From: CAYWMD01 sp964458575 | Lineage (GTDB): Bacteria > Verrucomicrobiota > Verrucomicrobiia > Limisphaerales > JADLHS01 | Reading direction: 5' to 3' | DNA: 64,000 nucleotides | Assembly: GCA_964458575.1 (NCBI GenBank) | Contig: CAYWMD010000018.1 | Span: 41,183 to 105,182 of the forward strand | Shown: piece by piece, positions 1 to 7,592 of the stretch | Numbering within the stretch: position 1 is the stretch's first letter | How the letters are laid out: the number at the start of each line of letters is the position of its first letter | The notes under the pieces: generated by a model | Seen by the model: only the letters and a program-made list of their open reading frames with translations | The model's database searches: none | Told to the model about the DNA's origin: nothing | Program-made: the position numbers and the translations under genes

Positions 1-490
1 TCCGTATGTTGGCCGGAACATCACCGTCTGGCAGTGTCCGGGAAGCATCAAACGCAGTACCGCCCCGGCCACTTTGGGGAAGCCCGGTGCGCGCACTTAT
101 TCCATGAACAACTGGATCGGACATTATGGCCCAAGGGGCGATTCGCCGGGGTTTCTCGAATTCATAAAGATGAGTGACTTCGTTCGGCCTGGGCCAGTGA
201 ACACCTTTGTGCTGCTGGACGAGAGCTTTAGCATTGATGACGGCTGGTTTGTAGCCGATATGACGGGTTACGACCCGAGAGACGCCGCGGCCCAGGCGGC
301 GACCGGCTTCGGCAATCAACCCGGCTCCTGGCACGACCGCGCGTGCGGCTTGTCGTTTGCCGATGGACACTCCGAGATTCACAAGTGGCGGCAATATGAC
401 CAACTGAAGAAGATTCCCGCCTCGGCCGATGACGTGGATTGGTTGGAATCGAAATCCACGGCCAAGCGTGATCGTCCCATAACGCGCTGA
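1..490 (+). CDS. Prepilin-like H-X9-DG protein, 5' end cut by window edge
   Basis: The reading frame is open from base 2, so the start and the N-terminal pilin helix lie left of the window. The visible ~162 residues match the C-terminal two thirds of the paralogues at 14805 and 15642: a VWQCPG motif, YSMNNWIG, RPGPVNTFVLLDES, and the H-X9-DG signature (H, nine residues, then DG in SFADGH), ending in a KRDRPITR tail. The family (prepilin-type N-terminal helix plus H-X9-DG domain, TIGR02532/TIGR04294) is exported through a type II/IV pilus-like system. Individual roles are unknown. The stop is 3 nt before the next paralogue, implying co-transcription. Confidence 0.9.
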   Translation, partial: PYVGRNITVWQCPGSIKRSTAPATLGKPGARTYSMNNWIGHYGPRGDSPGFLEFIKMSDFVRPGPVNTFVLLDESFSIDDGWFVADMTGYDPRDAAAQAATGFGNQPGSWHDRACGLSFADGHSEIHKWRQYDQLKKIPASADDVDWLESKSTAKRDRPITR

Positions 491-493
491 GTC

Positions 494-1315
494 ATGAAGG
501 TTCATTCCTCACTAAGTACCAATCGCCTTGCAGCGGCCTTTACCCTCATCGAACTGCTGGTGGTTGTCGCGATCATCGCCATCCTCGCTGCGATGCTGCT
601 GCCGGCGCTCAGCAAAGCGAAAGTGCGAGCGCAACGGATTCAGTGCATGAACCAAACGAAGCAGATCACGCTGGCTTGGATCGTTTATTCCGCCGATGAC
701 AGCGATCGTTTGCTGGATTCCCGCGCCTGGGTGGGTGGCAACGTGTTCGATCCGGGCACCTTGGAGTTTCTAGATATTGACACTTCCGGAAGGCCGGGCG
801 CCTACCTGCCTAAAAGTCCGTTGCATTCGTATCTTGGTAACAACACGAAAGTGTACCGATGTCCCGGTGATCGCCGCGTGAGCTCCATGAACCTGCCGCC
901 CGCCATCGTTGATCGCTCCGCGTGTCGCAGTGTTTCCATGAATTCATGGATCGGCATCGGCTGGGGCAGCGGCTATCTCGTTTACAAAAAAATGTCGGAC
1001 TTGAACCGCCCCGGCCCCGTCAACACGTTTGTCATCCTCGACGAAGGCCCCACGATCAACGACGGGTTTTTTGCGACGCTGATGGACAGCTACGATCCCA
1101 ACGATCTGCCCGGCAAGAAAACCACGGACGTGCCCGCGACCTATCATGATATGGCTGGCAGCTTCTCGTTTGCGGACGGGCACTCGGAAATTCACAAATG
1201 GCGCGACACCCGGACGACCGAACCCAAGAGTCCCGGATGGTCTTCGCCCAACAACCCGGACATTGATTGGATTCAATCAAAAAGTTCGTCCAAAATCCTC
1301 AATCCAACCCGCTGA
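494..1315 (+). CDS. Prepilin-like H-X9-DG domain protein
   Basis: 273 aa. A short basic/Ala leader precedes FTLIELLVVVAIIAILAAML, the type IV prepilin methylation helix with conserved Glu at +5; the residue before Phe is Ala rather than Gly. The C-terminal part has YRCPGD, RPGPVNTFVILDEG and H-X9-DG (YHDMAGSFSFADGH), then DIDWIQSKSSSK and a final NPTR. Length is typical for these short pseudopilin-like proteins. The ATG lies 3 nt after the previous stop, and the next paralogue begins 6 nt downstream, so this is a tandem array probably made by duplication. Ligand or assembly role cannot be read from sequence. Confidence 0.93.
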   Translation: MKVHSSLSTNRLAAAFTLIELLVVVAIIAILAAMLLPALSKAKVRAQRIQCMNQTKQITLAWIVYSADDSDRLLDSRAWVGGNVFDPGTLEFLDIDTSGRPGAYLPKSPLHSYLGNNTKVYRCPGDRRVSSMNLPPAIVDRSACRSVSMNSWIGIGWGSGYLVYKKMSDLNRPGPVNTFVILDEGPTINDGFFATLMDSYDPNDLPGKKTTDVPATYHDMAGSFSFADGHSEIHKWRDTRTTEPKSPGWSSPNNPDIDWIQSKSSSKILNPTR

Positions 1316-1321
1316 GCGCGG

Positions 1322-2116
1322 ATGAAACAATTTGCCTCCACCGGGAGAATTGCGAAACGCGCTTTTACGTTGATCGAACTGCTTGTAGTAATCGCGATCA
1401 TCGCGATTTTGGCTGCGTTGCTCCTGCCGGCCTTGTCCAAGGCCAAGATTCGCGCGCATCGGCTGACTTGCATGAATCACACAAAGCAGCTCACCCTCGC
1501 CTGGGTGATGTATGCCACTGACAACAACGATCGAACTTTGAATACCGTTGATTGGATGAGCGTGAATGTGGGTGACCCGGCTAACGATCAGTTCATTGAC
1601 TTCAACAAGGAGCTGGTCCGGCAACCTTTGAATCCCTACCTCGGCGGCAATGTAAAAGTCTATAAGTGCCCCGGCGATCCGCGCAAAAGCACCAAGGCTG
1701 GTTACGTTGGCACGCCGTGTTGCCGCTCGCTGACGATGAACATTTATTTTGGTTACCAAACGTGGACACCCGGCTATCTGATCTACTACAAGATGTCCGA
1801 TCTGACCCGGCCCGGCCCGGTGAACACCTTCGTCTTCCTGGACGAAGGACTCAGCATCAACAACGGCATGTTCGGCACGGACATGGACACCTACGACCCG
1901 AACGACATGGCGAACAAGCGCACCACGGACGTGCCGGCGCCGTATCATGACAACGCCGGGAGCTTCTCGTTCGCCGACGGGCACTCGGAGATTCACAAAT
2001 GGCGCGATCCACGAACCGCTTTGACGACGGGCTGGCCGTGGTCTTCGCCCAACAATGTGGACATTGATTGGGTGCAGTCGAAAAGCTCGGCGAAAATTCT
2101 GCGGCCAACGCGCTGA
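1322..2116 (+). CDS. Prepilin-like H-X9-DG domain protein
   Basis: 264 aa. Leader MKQFASTGRIAKRA is followed by FTLIELLVVIAIIAILAALL (cleavage expected before Phe, Ala at -1). Downstream motifs are YKCPGDPRKSTKAG, RPGPVNTFVFLDEG and H-X9-DG in YHDNAGSFSFADGH, then the family C-terminal DIDWVQSKSSAK and RPTR. It is close to the previous gene and to the copy at 13763, all of the KSS-tail subgroup. Third member of the left array; the stop is 7 nt before the esterase-like gene at 2124. Confidence 0.93.
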   Translation: MKQFASTGRIAKRAFTLIELLVVIAIIAILAALLLPALSKAKIRAHRLTCMNHTKQLTLAWVMYATDNNDRTLNTVDWMSVNVGDPANDQFIDFNKELVRQPLNPYLGGNVKVYKCPGDPRKSTKAGYVGTPCCRSLTMNIYFGYQTWTPGYLIYYKMSDLTRPGPVNTFVFLDEGLSINNGMFGTDMDTYDPNDMANKRTTDVPAPYHDNAGSFSFADGHSEIHKWRDPRTALTTGWPWSSPNNVDIDWVQSKSSAKILRPTR

Positions 2117-2123
2117 CGGGTGC

Positions 2124-4262
2124 ATGAGGGCAACCACGACGAAACCGCCACACCACACCCCTGCTTTGGGCCTTCAGCTTTCCTGCTTCTCTCTCAGCAG
2201 TTGGCGAGGTGCGCCACGATTGCTCGCGGCGGTCATGGGGGTGTGGCTGGCGCTTGGATTTCTTGCGACCGCGCACGCCGGACTGAGTATCAGTTTTCCC
2301 CGGCCGCGGCAGATTGTTCAGCGCAACGCGGACAATCTCGGCCAGTTCACCGTCACCGGTTTGGCCGGCAGCCTGACCAACCTCGCGCGCATCGAGGCGC
2401 GCATGTTGGTGATGCCCGGCTCGACCAACAACGGCGTTGCCACGGATTGGGTCGTGATCGTTGACGCCGCCACGAACGGCACCTTCACCGGTGCGATATC
2501 CAACATCGCCGCCGGCGGCTGGTATCAGCTGGAGGTGCGCGCGATTGACGCGGCGACAAATGAACTGGCGATTGCGGCAGTGACTCGCCTCGGGGTCGGA
2601 GACATTTTTGTGACGGCTGGCCAGTCCAACGCCGGTTGCTTTGGCAATCCTACGCAAATCCCCACCGACGACCGCGTGAGTTCCTTTTATGTCGCGCCCA
2701 AGGCGTGGCAATTCGCGCGGGACGGGCAGCCGGACAATTCCGGCGGCATGGGCACGGGCGGTTCGCCCTGGCCGGTGTTGGGGAGCATCCTCGTGGCCTC
2801 GAACCAGGTGCCCGTGGGCTTCGTCTGCCTGGCGGTGGGCGGTTCGGCGCTCGCGTCGTGGCTGCCGGGCACGACCTCATTCCAAAACCTCAGCAACGTG
2901 ATGCGCCTGTTCGGCACGAATGGCGTGCGCGCGGTGCTCTGGCATCAGGGCGAAACTGACGCCTCCCTTGGAACCTCCGCCGCCAGTTACGCGACGATGC
3001 TGAGCAACGTCATCGTAAGTTCACGCGCGATCGCGGGTTGGAGTGTGCCCTGGGGCATCGCCGAGGTGGGATATAATGCAGGCAATGCACTCGCCGCGCA
3101 GGAAGCCGTCATGGCCGGGCAACGCCTGTGCATCTACTCGGTGCCCAATTGTTTTCGCGGCCCGCGCACGGACGATTTTCACCTCGAAGGAAAACTTTCG
3201 GACACCGTCCACTTCAACGCGACGGGGCTGGCGGAACACGGGCGAATGTGGGCGGACGCACTATTGGGAATCGAAACCCTGGCGGTGAAGAATGGAAACT
3301 TCGAATCGAACACCGCGTTGCTGGATGGACGGACGGAACTCCTCTCGCAGGTCATCGGCTGGAATCGGCTGGCCGCCGCCGGCACGAATCTTACGGCTGC
3401 AGCCGGCGGCTATCTGAACCCGACGATCTCGACTTACTCCGGTGCTGCCGACACGGTCAACGGTGGGGTGTTGACCAACATGGATGGCCGTCATGTGGCG
3501 ACGTTGTATGGGACCGTGGCCGGACTGCCGGGAGGAGATGCGTTTCTCCAGACGCTTGCCGCCCATTTGCAACCAAGCACCATTTACACGCTCCAAGCTG
3601 CCATCGGCGTGCGCAACGGGAATATCCATGGCGGCTATCAACTCGCTTTCCTAACCAACGGTGTTCCGTTTGGAACGGCTGTAACAGGCAACGTCGCAAC
3701 ACTGAACGCGCTGGCTGGCGGCAGCGCCACGAACCAGTTCACCGTCGTTTCGTGCGCCGTGACGAGCGCGGTGGTGGTCGCGCCGAATCAACAACTCGCC
3801 ATTCGGATCAGCAAACCCATCGGCGGAGGCACGTATCTCGACTTCGACGACGTGCGGTTAACCACGCAACTGACGGACTACGGCCAGTGGCAGATGACCT
3901 ATTGGCAGAGCGTCACTGCAACCAACTCCTGGCCGGGCACGGACCCCGAAGGCGACGGGCTGCCGAATTTGGTGGAGTTCCATCTCCTGTCCGCGAACCC
4001 GAATGCACCGACGACGATGCCGCAACCGCAACTCGTCCAGCTGGCGGGCGAAGACTACCTCCAGCTGCAGATCCTGAAAAACCCAACCGCCACCTCCGGC
4101 TCAATTGGGTTTGAGGTTTCGTACGACTTTAACCGTTGGTTTACGCCCACCAATTCCGGCAACGGCGACGTGTTCGTGCTGGATGATTCCAGTCAAAGCA
4201 CCGTGCGCATCCGGCGCCGTTCCAGTTCAACCGTTTTCTTCCGGCTGGCGGCGGGTTGGTAG
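2124..4262 (+). CDS. Exported sialate O-acetylesterase-like protein (SASA family)
   Basis: 712 aa from ATG 2124; an ATG at 2235 would leave a tighter signal peptide. A hydrophobic signal segment (LLAAVMGVWLALGFLATAHA) is followed by an Ig-like region. The SGNH-like SASA domain follows, with the nucleophile motif TAGQSNAGCFG (Ser ~168) and the downstream WHQGETD motif near residue 274. The rest is beta-rich and ends in a domain that looks like a Verrucomicrobia-type C-terminal beta module. The family removes O-acetyl groups from sugars, with SGNH-type Ser/His chemistry. It follows the prepilin array by 7 nt, so it may share its transcript and be exported or displayed with it. True substrate unknown. 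Confidence 0.85.
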   Translation: MRATTTKPPHHTPALGLQLSCFSLSSWRGAPRLLAAVMGVWLALGFLATAHAGLSISFPRPRQIVQRNADNLGQFTVTGLAGSLTNLARIEARMLVMPGSTNNGVATDWVVIVDAATNGTFTGAISNIAAGGWYQLEVRAIDAATNELAIAAVTRLGVGDIFVTAGQSNAGCFGNPTQIPTDDRVSSFYVAPKAWQFARDGQPDNSGGMGTGGSPWPVLGSILVASNQVPVGFVCLAVGGSALASWLPGTTSFQNLSNVMRLFGTNGVRAVLWHQGETDASLGTSAASYATMLSNVIVSSRAIAGWSVPWGIAEVGYNAGNALAAQEAVMAGQRLCIYSVPNCFRGPRTDDFHLEGKLSDTVHFNATGLAEHGRMWADALLGIETLAVKNGNFESNTALLDGRTELLSQVIGWNRLAAAGTNLTAAAGGYLNPTISTYSGAADTVNGGVLTNMDGRHVATLYGTVAGLPGGDAFLQTLAAHLQPSTIYTLQAAIGVRNGNIHGGYQLAFLTNGVPFGTAVTGNVATLNALAGGSATNQFTVVSCAVTSAVVVAPNQQLAIRISKPIGGGTYLDFDDVRLTTQLTDYGQWQMTYWQSVTATNSWPGTDPEGDGLPNLVEFHLLSANPNAPTTMPQPQLVQLAGEDYLQLQILKNPTATSGSIGFEVSYDFNRWFTPTNSGNGDVFVLDDSSQSTVRIRRRSSSTVFFRLAAGW

Positions 4263-4292
4263 GTCAAACGCGGTTTCACGTGGTTCACCTGG

Positions 4293-5468
4293 TCACGCCA
4301 GCTTGAGATGCGCGAAAAGATCGCGGCGGACTTCGGGATTCCGGATCTTCCAGATCGCGCCATCAATGAAATAGTGGTGGATGTTCACGAAGGCCGCGAC
4401 CAGAGCCACGAAATATGGGGGCATCGGGGTTTCGAACACGATCAAGCCGACGATGACGAGGATCAGGTAGTAGCCGATTCCGTGCAGCACGCGTCTCAAT
4501 CCGCTGCGAGGTTTTTTGGCGGAGTAGAGATTGGTTTCGACGCGCAGTGGGAAGATCAAATACTGGAGCGCGTGGAAGACTTGCAGGAAGGGGAACATCC
4601 CGGGATAGGCCCAGATCAAAACATACCAAAGATAGATGGCGATCCACGGCGAATAGCAGCGCAGCGGCGGCATGATGCCCGTGCGCTTTCGGATGCGAAG
4701 GAAACCCGCGATGCCCAGGGGGATGGTCAAAAGCACAATCGCTGACCAGAGGTTGAAAACCAGTTGGAGTGTGGGAATCAAGCTCGAGAAAGTTCGGGAG
4801 AAGTAGCTGCCCGGTTGCTGGAGCGTGTAGAGAGATGCCCACAAGACGTGCCACACGAGCAGAGTGTAATAGCCACAGCGGATCAGCTTGCGCTCGAGTC
4901 CGTCCATGCGGATGCCGCCGATGTAGGCGAACGCGCCGGTCATTCCCCACGCCTGGCCGGTGTAGTGCCAGGCGAGCAGGACGAAGTTGAGGAAGATCAG
5001 GCAATCCACCACGACGCTGTTCAACGGGGAATTGCTTCCGCTGGTGGGCGTGAGGAAGGCGAACCCCACCGTGGCCACAAAAATCAAGGGCACCCAGATG
5101 GAGGCGAGTTTGTGGCGAGTGATGTATTCCCGCTTGCGGTAGAGCAGGTGATACGAAGCCATGAAGTGCGGTGTGTTGATCAGCGTGCCCAGCACGCCCA
5201 CGACGATGATGTTGCCCCACGGTATCCCTGAAACCGATAGCGAGAGCCCCTCCGTGAGAAACTTGCTCCCCGGGAAGCGGAAGGCGTAGAGAAAGATCGC
5301 AGCCACGGCGAGGATGGAGATCCCGCCGCAGCAAAGAAAATCCGCGGCCGGCGAAATGATGGCGGCGGTTGATGGTGAGGTCGCCTTTTGCGGCAGCGAA
5401 TGGGGCTGACCGGCTGGGTTCTGCCGTCTCGACGCTTTGCGACGCTGGGGTGATTGCTTTTGCGCCAT
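4293..5468 (-). CDS. Polytopic membrane protein of unknown function
   Basis: 391 aa. A basic, Gln/Ser/Pro-rich N-terminal tail of about 40 residues is followed by roughly eight to nine hydrophobic segments. Several His residues lie in or next to them: NTPHFMASYHLL, LLAWHYTGQAWG, FHALQYL and HHYFIDGAIWK near the C-terminus. The clustered intramembrane His could bind a metal or haem, but I do not recognise a named family with confidence. It lies 33 nt downstream of the DUF4838 gene on the same strand, probably as the second gene of that transcript, and converges with the esterase gene on the + strand with only 30 nt between. Confidence 0.8.
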   Translation of the reverse strand: MAQKQSPQRRKASRRQNPAGQPHSLPQKATSPSTAAIISPAADFLCCGGISILAVAAIFLYAFRFPGSKFLTEGLSLSVSGIPWGNIIVVGVLGTLINTPHFMASYHLLYRKREYITRHKLASIWVPLIFVATVGFAFLTPTSGSNSPLNSVVVDCLIFLNFVLLAWHYTGQAWGMTGAFAYIGGIRMDGLERKLIRCGYYTLLVWHVLWASLYTLQQPGSYFSRTFSSLIPTLQLVFNLWSAIVLLTIPLGIAGFLRIRKRTGIMPPLRCYSPWIAIYLWYVLIWAYPGMFPFLQVFHALQYLIFPLRVETNLYSAKKPRSGLRRVLHGIGYYLILVIVGLIVFETPMPPYFVALVAAFVNIHHYFIDGAIWKIRNPEVRRDLFAHLKLA

Positions 5469-5501
5469 AGGTTGCCGAGCCGAGAGGAGTCGCGGTTTGC
5501 T

Positions 5502-7328
5502 TTACTTGGCCGCGGGTTTCGGACAACGGCTTTTGAATTCGGCGAGCTTCGCTTCAAAGTCCGGCCCGCCTTCGCACAGGTGTCGCACGTTCTCGCGGCG
5601 GGCAATCCGCTCGAACTCGCTCACCACTTTTGCGTAATCTTCGCCCACAAACTCCGGGCCGCGTACGCACTGCACGTAAAGCACCGGCAATTGCGCACGT
5701 TCGACCCGGCGGGTCAGCGCTTCGTCGCCCGCGGCGAGCTTGCGGGCGCGCGCGAAAATGTCGGTCGCGCGAGTCACAAAATCTTTGGTGAAGCAGGGAG
5801 AATCCATCGGGTAACGGATTCCGCCCTTGGGCGAGGCCATTTCCTTTGCAAACGACTGGCGCCATCCGTTGAGCAGGCTTTCGTATTCCGCCAGCGCCGG
5901 TGCGGCCTGGCCGTAAAACCCCCAAAGGAAATCCTGCGTCAGCGCTGTTTCATCCCAGGCCGGATTCCACAACAGCTTCGCCGTCACCCAGCTCTTGAGT
6001 TCGTCGCGCTCCGCCGGGCCTTGATAGCCGCCCTGCAACATCACCCCTTCAGCGCGGTTCGTGATCCAGAAGCGGATGTTCGCGGCCATTACATCGAGAT
6101 TCGGCATGGGTGCGAGGTAATGACTGAAGTTGACGTTGTAATCCCAGATATACAACCGGTCATGCACCGCGCTCCAGGCGGTCACGAGCTTCGCGACGTT
6201 GCATTCGCTCGCCGGGGTGAAGGGGTGCTTCCAAGAGCCGACCGAGTCGTTGCACAACCGGATCGCCACGTTTTTGCGCGGGCGAATCGTCTTCGGCACT
6301 TTGATCGTTTCGAGATAGGCCAGCGTGTCAATCGTGGCCTTGGGAAATTCGTGCTCGATGGCCTCGGCGACGCGGTTGACGAGCGTCAACTGGTTCGCCA
6401 TGTCCGAGCCTTCCTCGTGGCGGAGCTTCTTGCAGCGGTCGCAGTGGCAGACCTGCGTGTTGTCGTTCTTGGACACGCTGACGATCTCCGTCTGCGGATT
6501 TTCTTTCAACACGCGCCGGACGTGTTCGATCGCCAGCCGCGCCACCTCCGGGTGCGTGGCGCAAAGCTGGTCCGGAGATCGTTTGCCATCGGCGAGCTGC
6601 GCGAAGTACTCGGGGTTGGATTTGAAATATTTGTCCGGCGGAACGATCTGGCTGGCCGTATGCACGAACATGGAGTCGTAGTCCACGTGGCCGCCGAATG
6701 CTTCTGGTACTTTCGCGTCCGGAGCGTTGGCGCGATTGCGCAGCGACCATTCGGCGTCAAAAGCGCAGGCGTAGAACGGATCGCGCAATTTGAGCGGCGG
6801 AAGGTAGCGTCGCTCAACCGGTGCAATGATGAGCGTGTTGGTCTTCGGCAAAATGGTGCAATCCTTCGAATAAAACCGGCAGCCGAGGTCCTCTTCCAGC
6901 AGGGCGAACACGCCGTTAAGCAAGCCGCGCGTCGTGCCGCCCCAGATCAGTTGGTTCAGCCCGTTGCCGCGAATCCAATAACCTTCCTCGCCCAGGCGCG
7001 GGTCGGTGCGGAGGAGAATGTTCCGTCCCGGCGCGCCGCCGATGCGGATGGGCAGCGTGGCCCCGGTGATTTCCCTGATCCATTTCTGAAGTTCCGCGGC
7101 CGCCTGTCGGTCGTTTGGGTTGGCGTTTTCCGGGCAAAGAATTCCCGCGGCCGGCTGGCCGTCCACCACGAGCGGCAGGGGCAGCTTAGCGGGCGCGCCC
7201 GCCGGTTGGAGCGCGTTTTGCCATGCCGCTGACGCTGAACCCACCATTATCGCAATGGCGATTCCGGCCAACAGGATGGGAAGAGACCGCAGCCGCGGCG
7301 CCATGAGGCGTAAGGAGCGAAGCTTCAT
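5502..7328 (-). CDS. DUF4838 domain-containing exported protein
   Basis: 608 aa with an N-terminal signal peptide (residues 1-34, ending GSASA). Residues ~50-130 resemble the alpha-glucuronidase N-terminal-like domain (AAAELQKWIREITGATLPI). Residues ~180-500 are the DUF4838 core, with a Cys cluster CHCDRC at 294-299, LAYLETIKVPK and WDYNVNFSHYL. Members are large exported proteins found in polysaccharide-degrading loci and are often likened to GH67-like enzymes, but no activity is assigned. Transcribed divergently from the giant surface protein. The dyad at 7401-7420 lies between the two genes and could serve both. Confidence 0.88.
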   Translation of the reverse strand: MKLRSLRLMAPRLRSLPILLAGIAIAIMVGSASAAWQNALQPAGAPAKLPLPLVVDGQPAAGILCPENANPNDRQAAAELQKWIREITGATLPIRIGGAPGRNILLRTDPRLGEEGYWIRGNGLNQLIWGGTTRGLLNGVFALLEEDLGCRFYSKDCTILPKTNTLIIAPVERRYLPPLKLRDPFYACAFDAEWSLRNRANAPDAKVPEAFGGHVDYDSMFVHTASQIVPPDKYFKSNPEYFAQLADGKRSPDQLCATHPEVARLAIEHVRRVLKENPQTEIVSVSKNDNTQVCHCDRCKKLRHEEGSDMANQLTLVNRVAEAIEHEFPKATIDTLAYLETIKVPKTIRPRKNVAIRLCNDSVGSWKHPFTPASECNVAKLVTAWSAVHDRLYIWDYNVNFSHYLAPMPNLDVMAANIRFWITNRAEGVMLQGGYQGPAERDELKSWVTAKLLWNPAWDETALTQDFLWGFYGQAAPALAEYESLLNGWRQSFAKEMASPKGGIRYPMDSPCFTKDFVTRATDIFARARKLAAGDEALTRRVERAQLPVLYVQCVRGPEFVGEDYAKVVSEFERIARRENVRHLCEGGPDFEAKLAEFKSRCPKPAAK

Positions 7329-7400
7329 CGGCGCCGATTTTGCGCGAGGTTGCCGGCGGCGGCAAACGCGTTTATCTCAATTTGTGCCGGCTGATTTGAA

Positions 7401-7446
7401 AATAGTTCTCTCGTGCCATTTACACTTTGGCGGTGCTTGGTAGGAT
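7401..7446 (+). promoter_or_regulatory. Dyad operator plus predicted promoter, copy 1
   Basis: AATAGTTC at 7401-7408 and GTGCCATT at 7413-7420 form the most diverged copy of the five-copy dyad AATAGTTC-N4-GAGCTATT. A candidate -10 box TAGGAT lies at 7441-7446 and an ATG at 7455. The -10 box overlaps an almost perfect dyad, GATCATCG-C-CGATGATC (7444-7460). It drives, by inference, the LamG protein at 7593; being symmetric it may also affect the minus-strand DUF4838 gene. Confidence 0.6.
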
Positions 7447-7454
7447 CATCGCCG

Positions 7455-7568
7455 ATGATCCTGTTCAATGTTTGCGTTTCCGGCCGCCTCGGTTTGGCCA
7501 AGGTGCGTTTGGATGTTGGCCAGGTTTCAAACCGAGCGGACGCGAACGACTTTCCCTGCGTTCCATAA
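7455..7568 (+). other. Candidate leader ORF (37 aa) after promoter copy 1
   Basis: ATG 8 nt after the predicted -10 box opens a 37-codon frame beginning MILFNVCVSG and stopping 24 nt before the LamG gene. No RBS can exist if transcription starts near +1, so translation would be leaderless. It is listed because four of the five module copies show this arrangement. It could equally be untranslated 5' UTR. Confidence 0.25.
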
Positions 7569-7576
7569 ATCCCCCA

Positions 7577-7585
7577 CCCCCCCCC
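7577..7585 (+). repeat. Homopolymeric C9 tract in the RBS position
   Basis: Nine consecutive C, preceded by CCCCC-A at 7571-7576, end 7 nt before the ATG at 7593. No purine-rich Shine-Dalgarno is present. The tract occupies the spacing where one would sit. Such tracts are prone to slipped-strand length change. Confidence 0.75.
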
Positions 7586-7592
7586 GAAAACT

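Noticed and set aside
5454..7232. 592-codon + strand ORF opposite the DUF4838 gene
   Set aside because: Shadow frame; the minus strand carries a signal peptide and DUF4838 motifs.
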